DNA from: Sphingomonas gei | Lineage (GTDB): Bacteria; Pseudomonadota; Alphaproteobacteria; Sphingomonadales; Sphingomonadaceae | Direction: 5' to 3' | Assembly (NCBI RefSeq): GCF_004792685.1 | Contig: NZ_SRXT01000010.1 | Coordinates: 48,910-112,909, forward strand | Length of the DNA stretch: 64,000 nt | In this document: positions 43,644 through 52,245 of the stretch, piece by piece | Numbering within the stretch: the stretch's first letter is position 1 | Layout: every line of letters begins with the position of its first letter | Translations under genes and position numbers: made by a program | Notes under the pieces: generated by a model | Seen by the model: the letters and a program-made list of their open reading frames with translations, nothing else | Told to the model about the DNA's origin: nothing | Database searches by the model: none

Positions 43644-44789
43644 TCACGTGCGGATCGCAGCTTCCGATACGAGCCGGTCTGGGCTCATCACCGAGCGCTC
43701 GATGCCGAAGTCATCGAGATCACGCTCGCCTGCATTCCCGAGGATCAGTCCCGCCGCGATCCGGCTCGAGGCGGGCGCGGTCTGGATTCCGTAGCCACCC
43801 AGCGCCGCGAACCAGAAGAAGTCCTGCGCCTGGCGATCGAAACCAATGACTGGCGACCTGTCGGCAACGAACGAGCGCAGGCCGGCCCATTTACTGGCAA
43901 TGCGGCGCACCTTGAGGGTGGTGGCCCGCTCGAGGCGATCGACCGCGATTGCGATGTCGAGTTCGTCTGGCTGCGCGTCACAAGGTTCGGCGACGGACTC
44001 GTCCGCGGGCGACAATAGCAGCATGCCTGCATCGGGTTTGAGGTAGAATTCCTCCTCGACGTCGAGCAGCATCGGCCAGGCGGAGATGTCGTGCCCGACA
44101 GGAGGGTCGATCAGGCATGCCGTGCGCTTGAGCGGCTGCAGCCCGATATCGGTCGCGCCGGCGAGCATGCCGATCTCCCCGGCCCAGGCGCCAGCGGCGT
44201 TGACGATGATCGGCGCGCGGAATTCGCCGTTCGCCGTTAGAATCCGCCAGCCCTGTGCGTCGCGCTCCAGCCCGACGATCTCCGATGCCATGGTGGCGAC
44301 CCCGCCGTGCTGGCGAAACAGGCGCAGGTAACCCTGCTGGAGCTCGTTGACATCGATATCGGCCGGACTGGTGCTCAGCACCGCGGCGGACAGGACCTCA
44401 CGTCGCAGGATAGGGCACAGCGCCAGTGCCGCGTCGATCGAGACAGGCTCGACATGACCGGCGGCGCGCGCAAGTTCGGTGAAGTGATCGAGCGCATCCT
44501 CCTGGCCATCCCGCGCGGTGACCAGCACGTGGCGGGGCGTCACCAGAGGCGCGGAAGCGAATCCCGCCGGCGGCGCGTAGAAGAAATCGCGGCTGGCGCG
44601 GGTGAACGCGCGGATCGTCTCATTGCCATAGGCTTCCGAAAAGATCGCCGCCGAGCGACCAGTCGAATGATAGCCCGGCTGGGCCTCCATCTCGAACAAT
44701 TGGACCTTGCGGTGTGCCGCGAGATGCGAGGCGATCGACGAGCCGGCGATGCCCGCACCGATCACGGCAATATCCGGTTGAAAAGTCAT
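43644..44789 (-). CDS. FAD-dependent D-amino-acid oxidase/dehydrogenase-type protein
   Basis: A 381-residue DAO-family flavoprotein. The N-terminal Rossmann motif is GAGIAG at 11-16, followed by Glu-rich FAD-ribose contacts (LFEMEAQPG) and STGRSAAIF. The distal part has IIVNAAGAWAGEIGMLAG and the closing GGYGIQTAPASSRIAAGLI. No signal peptide is seen, so it is cytoplasmic. The family oxidises the C-N bond of D- or cyclic amino acids to imino acids. The start at 44789 avoids six extra residues encoded in the promoter region. It is divergent from the serine hydrolase and D-aminoacylase-like genes across a shared regulatory site, which favours a D-amino acid substrate. Confidence 0.85.
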   Translation of the reverse strand: MTFQPDIAVIGAGIAGSSIASHLAAHRKVQLFEMEAQPGYHSTGRSAAIFSEAYGNETIRAFTRASRDFFYAPPAGFASAPLVTPRHVLVTARDGQEDALDHFTELARAAGHVEPVSIDAALALCPILRREVLSAAVLSTSPADIDVNELQQGYLRLFRQHGGVATMASEIVGLERDAQGWRILTANGEFRAPIIVNAAGAWAGEIGMLAGATDIGLQPLKRTACLIDPPVGHDISAWPMLLDVEEEFYLKPDAGMLLLSPADESVAEPCDAQPDELDIAIAVDRLERATTLKVRRIASKWAGLRSFVADRSPVIGFDRQAQDFFWFAALGGYGIQTAPASSRIAAGLILGNAGERDLDDFGIERSVMSPDRLVSEAAIRT

Positions 44790-44865
44790 CACACTCCCCC
44801 AGGCCACACGTCGTCATAGCCTCGCCTGCGCTTGTTCCTCGCTATCGGGCAAATATCAATAATAA

Positions 44866-44882
44866 ATTTCCGTTTTAGAAAA
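44866..44882. promoter_or_regulatory. ATTTC-N7-GAAA dyad, site 1
   Basis: ATTTC-CGTTTTA-GAAAA in the divergent promoter between the DAO-family and serine hydrolase genes. It is exactly 77 nt from each start codon. One of five related dyads across the catabolic region. Confidence 0.6.
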
Positions 44883-44958
44883 AGATTGCACATATAGATA
44901 TTCAAGCTAGATTTCGGTATAAGCTGGCCAAGGCCTTGGCCGCATAAAGGGGACAGGC

Positions 44959-46920
44959 GTGCGCAACTGGATGACCATGATGCTTCTGGGAGCCCTGGCC
45001 GCGGTCGGCGCGCATGCCAATGCCCCCGCACCGCCGCAGAGCCTGACCTCGCCGGCGGTGTTGCCGCGCGGGGTCGCGCCGGCGGCCGTCCCCGCCGGAA
45101 CCGGCGCGCTGACTAAGACGGATGCGGATGCCTGGCTCGACGGCTTCGTGCCCTATATGCTCGGGCGCGACGACATTGCCGGCGCGGTCGTGGTGATCGT
45201 CAAGGATGGCCAGGTGCTGACCCGGCGCGGCTATGGCTATGCCGATATCGCCTCGCGCCGGAAGGTCGATCCCGAGACCACCCTGTTCCGGGTCGGCTCG
45301 ACCTCGAAACTGTTCACCTGGACCGCGGTGATGCAGTTGGTCGAGCGCGGCAAGATCGACCTCGATGCCGACGTCAATCGCTATATCGATTTCCGCATTC
45401 CCGAATTCCGCGGCCAGCCGATCACGATGCGCCATCTGCTCACCCACACGCCGGGCTTCGAGGAAGTGTACAAAGGCGGGTTCAGCTATAGCGGCACGGT
45501 CACGCCGCTTGGCAGCGTGGTCAAGCAATTGCTGCCCGAACGCGTCTTCGCACCCGGCACCACGCCCGCTTATTCCAACTATGGCACGGCGCTGGCCGGC
45601 TATATCGTCGAGCGCGTATCGGGGGTTCCGTTCGAGACCTATATCGAGCGCAACATCTTTCGGCCGCTCGGCATGAGTCATTCGAGCTTCCGCCAGCCGC
45701 TGCCCCCCGCGCTCAGGCCGCTGATGGCGACGGGTTATCCCTTGGCATCGGGCGAGCCCAAGCCGTTCGAGCTGATCTCGGTCCCCCCGGCCGGCTCACT
45801 GTCGATGACGGGCGCGGACGGCGCCAGGTTCATGATCTCCCATCTCAATCGGGCAGCGGGCCTGCTCCGGCCGGCGACGGCGGCGTTGATGCACACGCCG
45901 GCCAATGGCGCGATCCCCGGCCTCAACCGTATGGCGCTGGGCTTCTACGAACAGCGCGTCAACGACACGTATTCGATCGGCCATGGCGGCGACCTGATCA
46001 ACTTCCACGGCGATCTGTGGCTATTTCCGGAGCACAATGTCGGGCTGATGATCGAGATGAACAGCGCCGGCAAGGACGGCGCCACGGCATCGATCCGCGC
46101 AGCCTTGTTCGAGCAGTTCGCCGACCGCTATTTCCCCAAGGCGAACGATGCGGCGCCGGTGGAACTCCCCACCGCCAAGGTGCACGCCGCGATGCTGGCC
46201 GGCAGCTATTTCAACAGCCGCGCCGAATTCACCACCTTCCTCGATATCGGCAACTTCCTCGGCCAGTATCGGATCGGGCTCGACCAGGATGGGCGCCCGC
46301 TGGTTCCCGATATATCGGGTGGGCCGCCGCGCAAATGGATCGAAGTCGCGCCGTTCGTGTGGCAGGACGCGCATGGTCATGCCCGGCTCGGCGCGGTGGC
46401 CGAGAACGGCAGGATCGTGCGCTGGAGCGTCAACCAGATCTCGCCGTTCATGGTGTTCGATCGCGTGCCCTGGCATCGCGACGCGGCCTGGCTGATGCCG
46501 TTGCTCCTCGTATCGCTCGCGATCACTGCCATTGCCGCATTGTCCTGGCCCGCCGGCGCGATCACGCGGCGCCGCTACGGTGCGCCCTTGGCGCTGCCCC
46601 GGCGCGACCGCACCGCGCGCCGCCTGGCGCTGTTGCTGTCCTGGCTTGCCCTCGCCTCGTTCCTCGCCTGGGCATTGGTGCTCAGCCTGGTGGTAGAGGC
46701 GCTGGGCACCGCCGACTGGCCGATCTGGGCGAGCCGGATCCTCGGCGACATTGCCTTTGTCGGGCTGCCGATCGCCGCGGCATGGAACGCGGTGCGGACG
46801 TGGCAGCGCGGTTCGCCATGGCCTGACAAGGCATTCAGCATCCTGCTCGTCGCCGCGGCGCTGATCATCCTGTGGGTGGCCGCGAGCTTCCATCTCCTCG
46901 GGCTAAGTTCCCGCTTCTGA
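44959..46920 (+). CDS. Beta-lactamase-family serine hydrolase with membrane tail
   Basis: A 653-residue serine hydrolase of the class C/beta-lactamase-related family (D-aminopeptidase and esterase relatives). The N-terminal export signal (about 1-21) is followed by the catalytic domain. It shows the SxxK motif S114-T-S-K117, Y205-S-N207 as the YxN motif and a HGGD segment in the KTG position. A linker domain at about 385-510 precedes about four transmembrane helices at about 512-650, which should anchor it in the inner membrane facing the periplasm. Start is GTG after AAGGGG. The next gene begins 39 nt downstream. Probably hydrolyses a D-amino-acyl amide or ester; a true beta-lactamase role is not supported. 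Confidence 0.85.
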   Translation: MRNWMTMMLLGALAAVGAHANAPAPPQSLTSPAVLPRGVAPAAVPAGTGALTKTDADAWLDGFVPYMLGRDDIAGAVVVIVKDGQVLTRRGYGYADIASRRKVDPETTLFRVGSTSKLFTWTAVMQLVERGKIDLDADVNRYIDFRIPEFRGQPITMRHLLTHTPGFEEVYKGGFSYSGTVTPLGSVVKQLLPERVFAPGTTPAYSNYGTALAGYIVERVSGVPFETYIERNIFRPLGMSHSSFRQPLPPALRPLMATGYPLASGEPKPFELISVPPAGSLSMTGADGARFMISHLNRAAGLLRPATAALMHTPANGAIPGLNRMALGFYEQRVNDTYSIGHGGDLINFHGDLWLFPEHNVGLMIEMNSAGKDGATASIRAALFEQFADRYFPKANDAAPVELPTAKVHAAMLAGSYFNSRAEFTTFLDIGNFLGQYRIGLDQDGRPLVPDISGGPPRKWIEVAPFVWQDAHGHARLGAVAENGRIVRWSVNQISPFMVFDRVPWHRDAAWLMPLLLVSLAITAIAALSWPAGAITRRRYGAPLALPRRDRTARRLALLLSWLALASFLAWALVLSLVVEALGTADWPIWASRILGDIAFVGLPIAAAWNAVRTWQRGSPWPDKAFSILLVAAALIILWVAASFHLLGLSSRF

Positions 46921-46959
46921 TGTTCCACCCAATCCATTTTAGCTGAAAGGATCGCGCAC

Positions 46960-48552
46960 GTGCTTCGCACTCTGCTCAAGACCAGCGTCGCTGCCGCGGC
47001 GATCACCTGCCTCGTTGGCGCCGGAAACGGACGCAGCCAGCCGAAGCGCGATGTGGACCTGCTGATCGCCCACGGCACGGTCTATGCCGGGGACGGCAAT
47101 CGGCCGACGGTCACCGATATCGGCATCGTCGGCGACAGGATCGTCTTCGTCGGCGACTCCGCAAAAGCCGGCATTCAAGCCAGGAAGACGCTCGACGCGA
47201 AGGGGCTGATGGTCATGCCTGGCCTGATCGATGCCCATACGCATGCCGATGAAGAGTTGGCCTCGCCCGATTCCGCGAAGCGCCTGGTCGCGCGGCAGGT
47301 CATGCAGGGCGTCACTACCAGCATCGTCGGCGTCGACGGCGACGGCACACCCGATATCAAGGCCGCGTTCGACAGGATGGAGCAGGCCGGCATCGGCCAG
47401 AACGTCGCCGCTTATGTCGGCTTCGGCGCGATCCGCGAACGCGTACTCCGCAACGACGCGCGCGCGCCGACCCCCGCCGAACTCCAGGCGATGCAGGCGC
47501 TGGCTGCCAAGGGCATGTGCGAAGGCGCGATCGGCCTGTCGGCCGGCCTGTTCTACGCGCCGCAGAGCTTCGCCTCGACCGAGGAGGTGATCGCCGTCGC
47601 CCGCGAAGCCGGCAAGCGCGGCGGCCTTTACGACACCCACCAGCGCGACGAGGGTGACAGCTCGGTCGGCGTGATGCCCTCGCTCGAAGAGGCGCTGCGC
47701 ATCAGCCGCGAGAGCGGGGCGCCGCTACACCTCGCGCACATCAAGGTCTCGGGCGGGCCGCATCCGATGGGCGACTTGGTCGATCGGATCGAGGCGGCGC
47801 GGGCCAAGGGCCAGAAGGTAACCGCCGACCAATATCCCTGGACCGCCGCCAACACCGCGCTCGATGCCGCGATCATGCCGCGCTGGGCGCAGGACGGTGG
47901 TCGGGCGGCGATGCTCGAGCGCTTCGAGGATCCCGCCGCCCTGGCGAAGATTCGCGCCGATAGCGGGCTGACGCCGGTGCTCGCCCGGGCGATCATGATC
48001 AGTGGCGCCCCCCATCAGCCGGCGATCGTCGGCAAGCGCCTTTCGGAACTAGCCGCCAATTGGGGCGTCGAGCCGATCGATGCCGCAATCCGCGTGCTCA
48101 AGGGGGACGATGCCGAGATCGTGGTGTTCGTCATGAACGAGGCCGATATCGTCCGGGCGATGACCAGGCCCTGGGTGATGAGCTCGAGCGACGGTGCCGA
48201 TGGCGGCCATCCGCGCGGCTATGCGAGCTACCCGCGGCTGTGGCAGAATTATGTGGTCGCGCAGAGGGTGCTGACGCCGGTCCAGTTCGTCCATCGCTCG
48301 ACGGGATTCGAAGCCGATACGTTCGGCCTGACCGCGCGCGGCTATATCCGTCTTGGCTATTTCGCCGACATCGCAGTCATCGATCCGGCCGCTTACCGTG
48401 CCAGCGCCACTTATACGGAGCCGCAACTGCTGTCGGCGGGGGTGATCGATGTCATCGTCAATGGCGGCGTCGAGGTCGAGGGCGGCAAGCCCACCGGACT
48501 GCTGTCCGGCCGGGCCCTGCGCAAGACGCCGCCGGCCGGCACCTGCCCCTGA
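46960..48552 (+). CDS. N-acyl-D-amino-acid deacylase-like amidohydrolase
   Basis: A 530-residue amidohydrolase-superfamily enzyme with an export signal (about 1-26, possibly lipoprotein-like near Cys17). Metal-site candidates are H93 and H95 (DAHTHADEE), H227 (YDTHQRDEG) and H260 (LHLAHIKVSG). The catalytic Asp is in SSSDGADGGHPRGY. D-aminoacylases usually have a metal-ligating Cys in a GNCG motif after the first His pair. Here that position reads GVDGDG, so substrate or metal use may differ. The GTG start has AAAGGA 7 nt upstream. It follows the serine hydrolase and meets the transporter stop head-on (TGATCA). Likely releases D-amino acids from N-acyl or related precursors. Confidence 0.82.
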   Translation: MLRTLLKTSVAAAAITCLVGAGNGRSQPKRDVDLLIAHGTVYAGDGNRPTVTDIGIVGDRIVFVGDSAKAGIQARKTLDAKGLMVMPGLIDAHTHADEELASPDSAKRLVARQVMQGVTTSIVGVDGDGTPDIKAAFDRMEQAGIGQNVAAYVGFGAIRERVLRNDARAPTPAELQAMQALAAKGMCEGAIGLSAGLFYAPQSFASTEEVIAVAREAGKRGGLYDTHQRDEGDSSVGVMPSLEEALRISRESGAPLHLAHIKVSGGPHPMGDLVDRIEAARAKGQKVTADQYPWTAANTALDAAIMPRWAQDGGRAAMLERFEDPAALAKIRADSGLTPVLARAIMISGAPHQPAIVGKRLSELAANWGVEPIDAAIRVLKGDDAEIVVFVMNEADIVRAMTRPWVMSSSDGADGGHPRGYASYPRLWQNYVVAQRVLTPVQFVHRSTGFEADTFGLTARGYIRLGYFADIAVIDPAAYRASATYTEPQLLSAGVIDVIVNGGVEVEGGKPTGLLSGRALRKTPPAGTCP

Positions 48553-49686
48553 TCAGGCGGCGGGTGTTTCGGGCCCGCCGCTAAGAAGGCGGTACAGCCC
48601 GATCGTAAGCAGCGGCAGGATGTAGACGGCGAGGATGGTGTAAGCGAGCACCCGGTATCCGCTGGCGATCAGCGCGATCAGGCCGAACCGGTCCGCGGCA
48701 AAGATGCAGCCGACCAGCAGGACCGAGGCAATGATCGCCCGGGCGCGGCGCGACAGATCCGCGCCGCGCCGCGTGCGCCACACCGTCGCGATGCGCTCGT
48801 TGATCGCATGCACCGATCCGGTCCCGCTTTCGAGCAAGGCCGCGAAGATCATCAACTGGAACAGCAAGTGAAAGATCGGGATATCTAGCTGCTGCAGCAT
48901 ATAGTCCGAAGGCAGCGTCTCGTGGGCGATCTCCGGGTAGAAGGCGCTCATGCAGACGAAGAACAGCAAAGCCGGCAGCATCGCCAAGGGGCCGGCGATG
49001 AGCCCGGAAACCACGGCGTCGCGCCGGCTGGTCAGGTGGCGGAGCATCGGCAGGATGACCACTGCGCCAACGACATTGTAGCTCGCATAGGTTAGGCCAC
49101 CGATCGCCCATCCATCGGCCGGAACGCTCAGCGCCAATTTCTCCGAGATCGGGCCGCCGAACCTGCTCAGCGCCAGCACGACGAACAGCGCATAGACGCC
49201 GTACAGCAGGAACGAGACATATTTGAACAGCCGCTCGACCGAGCTGTTGCCGAAAGTCGCGACCAGCGCGATCGCCATGGCCAGCGCCAGCGTGCCGACG
49301 ATCGCCGGCATTCCCAGCACCGCGGTGCCGATAGCCCCCGCTGCCGCGCCGAACACGGCGAGGATCAGGATCACGAACAGCACATAGGCGATCTCGAAGA
49401 CAATCCAGGCCGGCCCGAGCAGCCGCTCGAAGAAGCTGCGATAATCATAGGCGCCGCTGGCGCGCGCGAAAGCGAAGGTGATCGCGCACACCACGCTCCA
49501 GATCGCCATCGCCAGCACCATCGCGGCGATGCCGCCCCACGGGCCGCTGGGCATGAAGAACTCGACCAGCTCGCGGCCGGTGGCATAGCCGCCGCCGATC
49601 ACCACGGCCTTGAAGGCAAAGCCGGGAAGCAGAAACCGCTGGAACCAGCTCGATCGGGTCTGCGGGGAAGCGGTGGCCATGGTCAT
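48553..49686 (-). CDS. YkvI-like APC-superfamily membrane transporter
   Basis: A 377-residue integral membrane protein with about 10-11 predicted helices. The first carries FKAVVIGGGYATGRELVEFF, the pattern of the YkvI group within the amino-acid/nucleobase permease superfamily. No signal peptide or soluble domain. The ATG at 49686 has GGGGGA upstream. It lies between the amidohydrolase and the first TonB-dependent receptor and has its own copy of the ATTTC-N7-GAAA dyad. The substrate is unknown; a released amino acid or small amide is the natural guess. Confidence 0.8.
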   Translation of the reverse strand: MTMATASPQTRSSWFQRFLLPGFAFKAVVIGGGYATGRELVEFFMPSGPWGGIAAMVLAMAIWSVVCAITFAFARASGAYDYRSFFERLLGPAWIVFEIAYVLFVILILAVFGAAAGAIGTAVLGMPAIVGTLALAMAIALVATFGNSSVERLFKYVSFLLYGVYALFVVLALSRFGGPISEKLALSVPADGWAIGGLTYASYNVVGAVVILPMLRHLTSRRDAVVSGLIAGPLAMLPALLFFVCMSAFYPEIAHETLPSDYMLQQLDIPIFHLLFQLMIFAALLESGTGSVHAINERIATVWRTRRGADLSRRARAIIASVLLVGCIFAADRFGLIALIASGYRVLAYTILAVYILPLLTIGLYRLLSGGPETPAA

Positions 49687-49751
49687 ATCGTCCCCCACAG
49701 GATGGAAAAGCATCGCGCGAGGATGCCATCGCGGCCTCTACCGCGCAACGA

Positions 49752-49768
49752 ATTTCTAATTTCGAAAA
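49752..49768 (-). promoter_or_regulatory. ATTTC-N7-GAAA dyad, site 2
   Basis: ATTTC-TAATTTC-GAAAA lies 66 nt upstream of the YkvI-like transporter start, within a short AT-rich island. Confidence 0.6.
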
Positions 49769-49873
49769 TTACGCTCTTTGGGAAACACTCGCACTCCGCT
49801 TCTCCGTAGGAGCATCGCGGAGGGCAGCACAGCTCATGCTTGCGGGCTTTATGCGAATGCTTGACAAGAGATT

Positions 49874-49890
49874 ATTTCCATATGAGAAAT
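49874..49890 (+). promoter_or_regulatory. ATTTC-N7-GAAAT dyad, site 3
   Basis: A perfect dyad ATTTC-CATATGA-GAAAT lies 45 nt upstream of the TonB-dependent receptor start. A weaker partial copy follows at about 49893-49909, 19 bp further on. Confidence 0.65.
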
Positions 49891-49934
49891 TACATTCGTT
49901 TTAAGAAAATACACTTAATATCGGGGGAAGAAGG

Positions 49935-52154
49935 ATGACGCGAGTTTCACCGAGGGGTGCCCTCCTGCTGAGCGCCGCCGCCATCGCCCTCGTGTCGGGT
50001 CAGGCCTGTGCGCAGAGCGCGGCCGCGCCTGCGAATGCGCAGGATCGCGACGACAAGGAAATCGTCGTGACCGCCACCAAGCGGCCGGAGGCGGTTCGCG
50101 ACATTTCGGGTTCGGTCACTGCGCACACCGGCGAGCAGCTCGAGAAGCTCGGTGCCGACAGCATGGCAGACTATCTCACCCGCACCCCCGGCGTGGTGTT
50201 CAACCCCTCGACGCCCGGCGGCGGCAATGTCACCATTCGAGGCGTTTCCACCACCACCGGACAGGAGAGCGGCCAGGCCACCACCGGCATCTTCATCAAC
50301 GACGTGCCGCTGACCGATCCGGCCTTCTCGATCGGCACGCCCGATATCGACACCTTCGACGTCGACAATGTCGCGGTGCTGCGCGGTCCCCAGGGCACCT
50401 TGTTCGGATCGTCTTCCCTAGGCGGCGCGGTCAATTACCAGGCTGCCAAACCCGATCTCGATCGCATCGGCGCACGCGGCCAGGCCACGTTGCGCGACAC
50501 CCGGCAGGGCGCCACCGGCGGGGCCGGCAAGGTCATGCTCAACGCGCCGATCGTCGAGGGAAAATTGGGCGTTCGGGGCGTTTTCGTCTATCGCCGGGAT
50601 GCCGGCTATTTCGACAATCTCGGCACCGGCCGGAGCGACGTGGGCCGGACCCGCACATATAGCGGCCGCATCCTCGCGACATGGCGGGCCGGCGAGTCCA
50701 CCACCTTCAACTATCTCTATCTCGAGCAGCGCCAGGATACCGACGATGTCGGCTATCAGCTGCCGGGCCTGGGCGAACTGCGCAAGAGCTCGAGCCTGCC
50801 CGAACCGGCCAGCTACAGCACGCTGATCCACCAGTTGCGCCTCGACCAGGATTTATCCTTCGCGACGCTCACCGCGACTGCGACGCGCCACAAGAAAAGC
50901 TTCAGCTACACGAGCGACATGACCGAGGCGCTTAGCCCGGCCTTGTTCGGTCTCGCCCCGGTTTCGAATTTCGGTGCCGGCACCAGCAAGGGCGAGACCT
51001 TCGAGATCCGCCTTGCCTCGGCGCCCGGCGGCAGCTTCGAATATCTGTTCGGCGCGATGTACGATCGCACGGCGATGAAGCAGGGACAGAATATCTATGC
51101 TGCCGGCCTTGCCGACCTGCTCGATGTCGCCGGTCCCGGCCTCGGCCTGCCCGCCGGCGCGGGCCAGCAGCTCGCCCCGGGCGATCTACTCGTCAACGCC
51201 CAATTCCCGGCGACCGCACGCGAACTGGCGCTGTTCGGCGAGGGCAGCTACCGCCTCGGCGACCAATGGAAGGTAACGCTGGGCGGCCGGCTGTTCGAGC
51301 AGCGGCTGACCAACGCATCGGATGCCTATGGCACCTTCGTGTTGCTCACTCAGGGCAGCTACACTCAGACGACTTCGGATACGCGCAGGTTCAGTGGATT
51401 CAGCCCCAAGGCGTCGCTCACCTGGACGCCCGGCGAAGACCTGATGGTCTATGCGCTGGCCTCGAAGGGTTATCGCTTCGGCGGCTCGAACCTGATCACT
51501 TTTCCAGGGGTCCCCGCTTCCTATGACAGCGATTCGCTGTGGAATTACGAGATCGGCACGCGCGCCGATTTCCTCGATCGCAAGCTGCTGCTCGACCTGA
51601 CCGGCTTCTATATCGACTGGAGCAACATCCAGCTCAAGCGCAAGGCCGCGGGAATCGATTATGCAGACAATGCCGGCGATGCGCGGATCTTCGGGGTGGA
51701 AGCAAGCGTGACGCTGCGCCCGACCCGCTGGCTCAACCTGTCGACCAATCTCACCTATCTCGACGCCAAGCTCAGCAAGACCTTCGATCCCGATCCGAGC
51801 GATCCGAGCGATACGATCTTCCCCAAGGGGACGCGTTTGCCGGGCGCGGCCAAGTGGCAGGTGTCCAACACCCTCAGCTACGATCTGGCCGACGCCGCGC
51901 TGGCGCCGTCTTTCGTGCTCGCACACCGCTATGTGTCGCGTTCGCCGAGCCAGCTCGAGGGAACGACCAGCCAGGGCGGCTATAGTCTGTTCGACGCACG
52001 CGCGGGGGTGAATTTCGGCCCGTTCGGCGCGACGGTGTTCATCGAGAATATCGGCGACAAGCGCGGCATCGCGACGAGCGCGGTCGTGCCGCCGATCCAG
52101 CAGTATATCGTGCGCCCGCGGACGATCGGGATCACGCTGGACGTGAAGCTGTAG
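49935..52154 (+). CDS. TonB-dependent receptor A (catabolic cluster)
   Basis: A 739-residue outer-membrane receptor. It has a signal peptide ending ACAQ (about 27) and a TonB-box-like IVVTATKRPE at about 43-52. The plug spans about 55-165 (ADSMADYLTRTPGVVF, VAVLRGPQGTLFGSSSLGG), followed by a 22-strand-type barrel. No STN domain, so uptake rather than signalling. It is expressed towards receptor B, with two terminators between them. Location between the transporter and the XRE-cupin regulator suggests it imports the cluster's substrate. Confidence 0.92.
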   Translation: MTRVSPRGALLLSAAAIALVSGQACAQSAAAPANAQDRDDKEIVVTATKRPEAVRDISGSVTAHTGEQLEKLGADSMADYLTRTPGVVFNPSTPGGGNVTIRGVSTTTGQESGQATTGIFINDVPLTDPAFSIGTPDIDTFDVDNVAVLRGPQGTLFGSSSLGGAVNYQAAKPDLDRIGARGQATLRDTRQGATGGAGKVMLNAPIVEGKLGVRGVFVYRRDAGYFDNLGTGRSDVGRTRTYSGRILATWRAGESTTFNYLYLEQRQDTDDVGYQLPGLGELRKSSSLPEPASYSTLIHQLRLDQDLSFATLTATATRHKKSFSYTSDMTEALSPALFGLAPVSNFGAGTSKGETFEIRLASAPGGSFEYLFGAMYDRTAMKQGQNIYAAGLADLLDVAGPGLGLPAGAGQQLAPGDLLVNAQFPATARELALFGEGSYRLGDQWKVTLGGRLFEQRLTNASDAYGTFVLLTQGSYTQTTSDTRRFSGFSPKASLTWTPGEDLMVYALASKGYRFGGSNLITFPGVPASYDSDSLWNYEIGTRADFLDRKLLLDLTGFYIDWSNIQLKRKAAGIDYADNAGDARIFGVEASVTLRPTRWLNLSTNLTYLDAKLSKTFDPDPSDPSDTIFPKGTRLPGAAKWQVSNTLSYDLADAALAPSFVLAHRYVSRSPSQLEGTTSQGGYSLFDARAGVNFGPFGATVFIENIGDKRGIATSAVVPPIQQYIVRPRTIGITLDVKL

Positions 52155-52163
52155 CACTTCAGC

Positions 52164-52181
52164 CCTCCCCTTCGGGGGAGG
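52164..52181 (+). terminator. Intrinsic terminator of receptor A
   Basis: A 7-bp stem CCTCCCC/GGGGAGG closed by the very stable TTCG tetraloop, followed by CTTTCT, 9 nt after the receptor A stop. Confidence 0.75.
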
Positions 52182-52210
52182 CTTTCTCGCAGTCGTCCGC
52201 CCGCGGCGGC

Positions 52211-52240
52211 ATGGGGACGGGCGTTACCCCCCGTCCCCAT
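52211..52240 (-). terminator. Hairpin between convergent receptor genes
   Basis: A perfect 11-bp stem (ATGGGGACGGG with CCCGTCCCCAT) around an 8-nt loop, 5 nt beyond the receptor B stop. It probably ends receptor B transcripts; no clear T-run is present. Confidence 0.55.
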
Positions 52241-52245
52241 TCCCA

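Noticed and set aside
44959..46920. Serine hydrolase considered as a resistance beta-lactamase.
   Set aside because: SxxK and YxN motifs are shared by esterases and D-aminopeptidases. The long linker and membrane tail and the catabolic context do not fit a secreted beta-lactamase.
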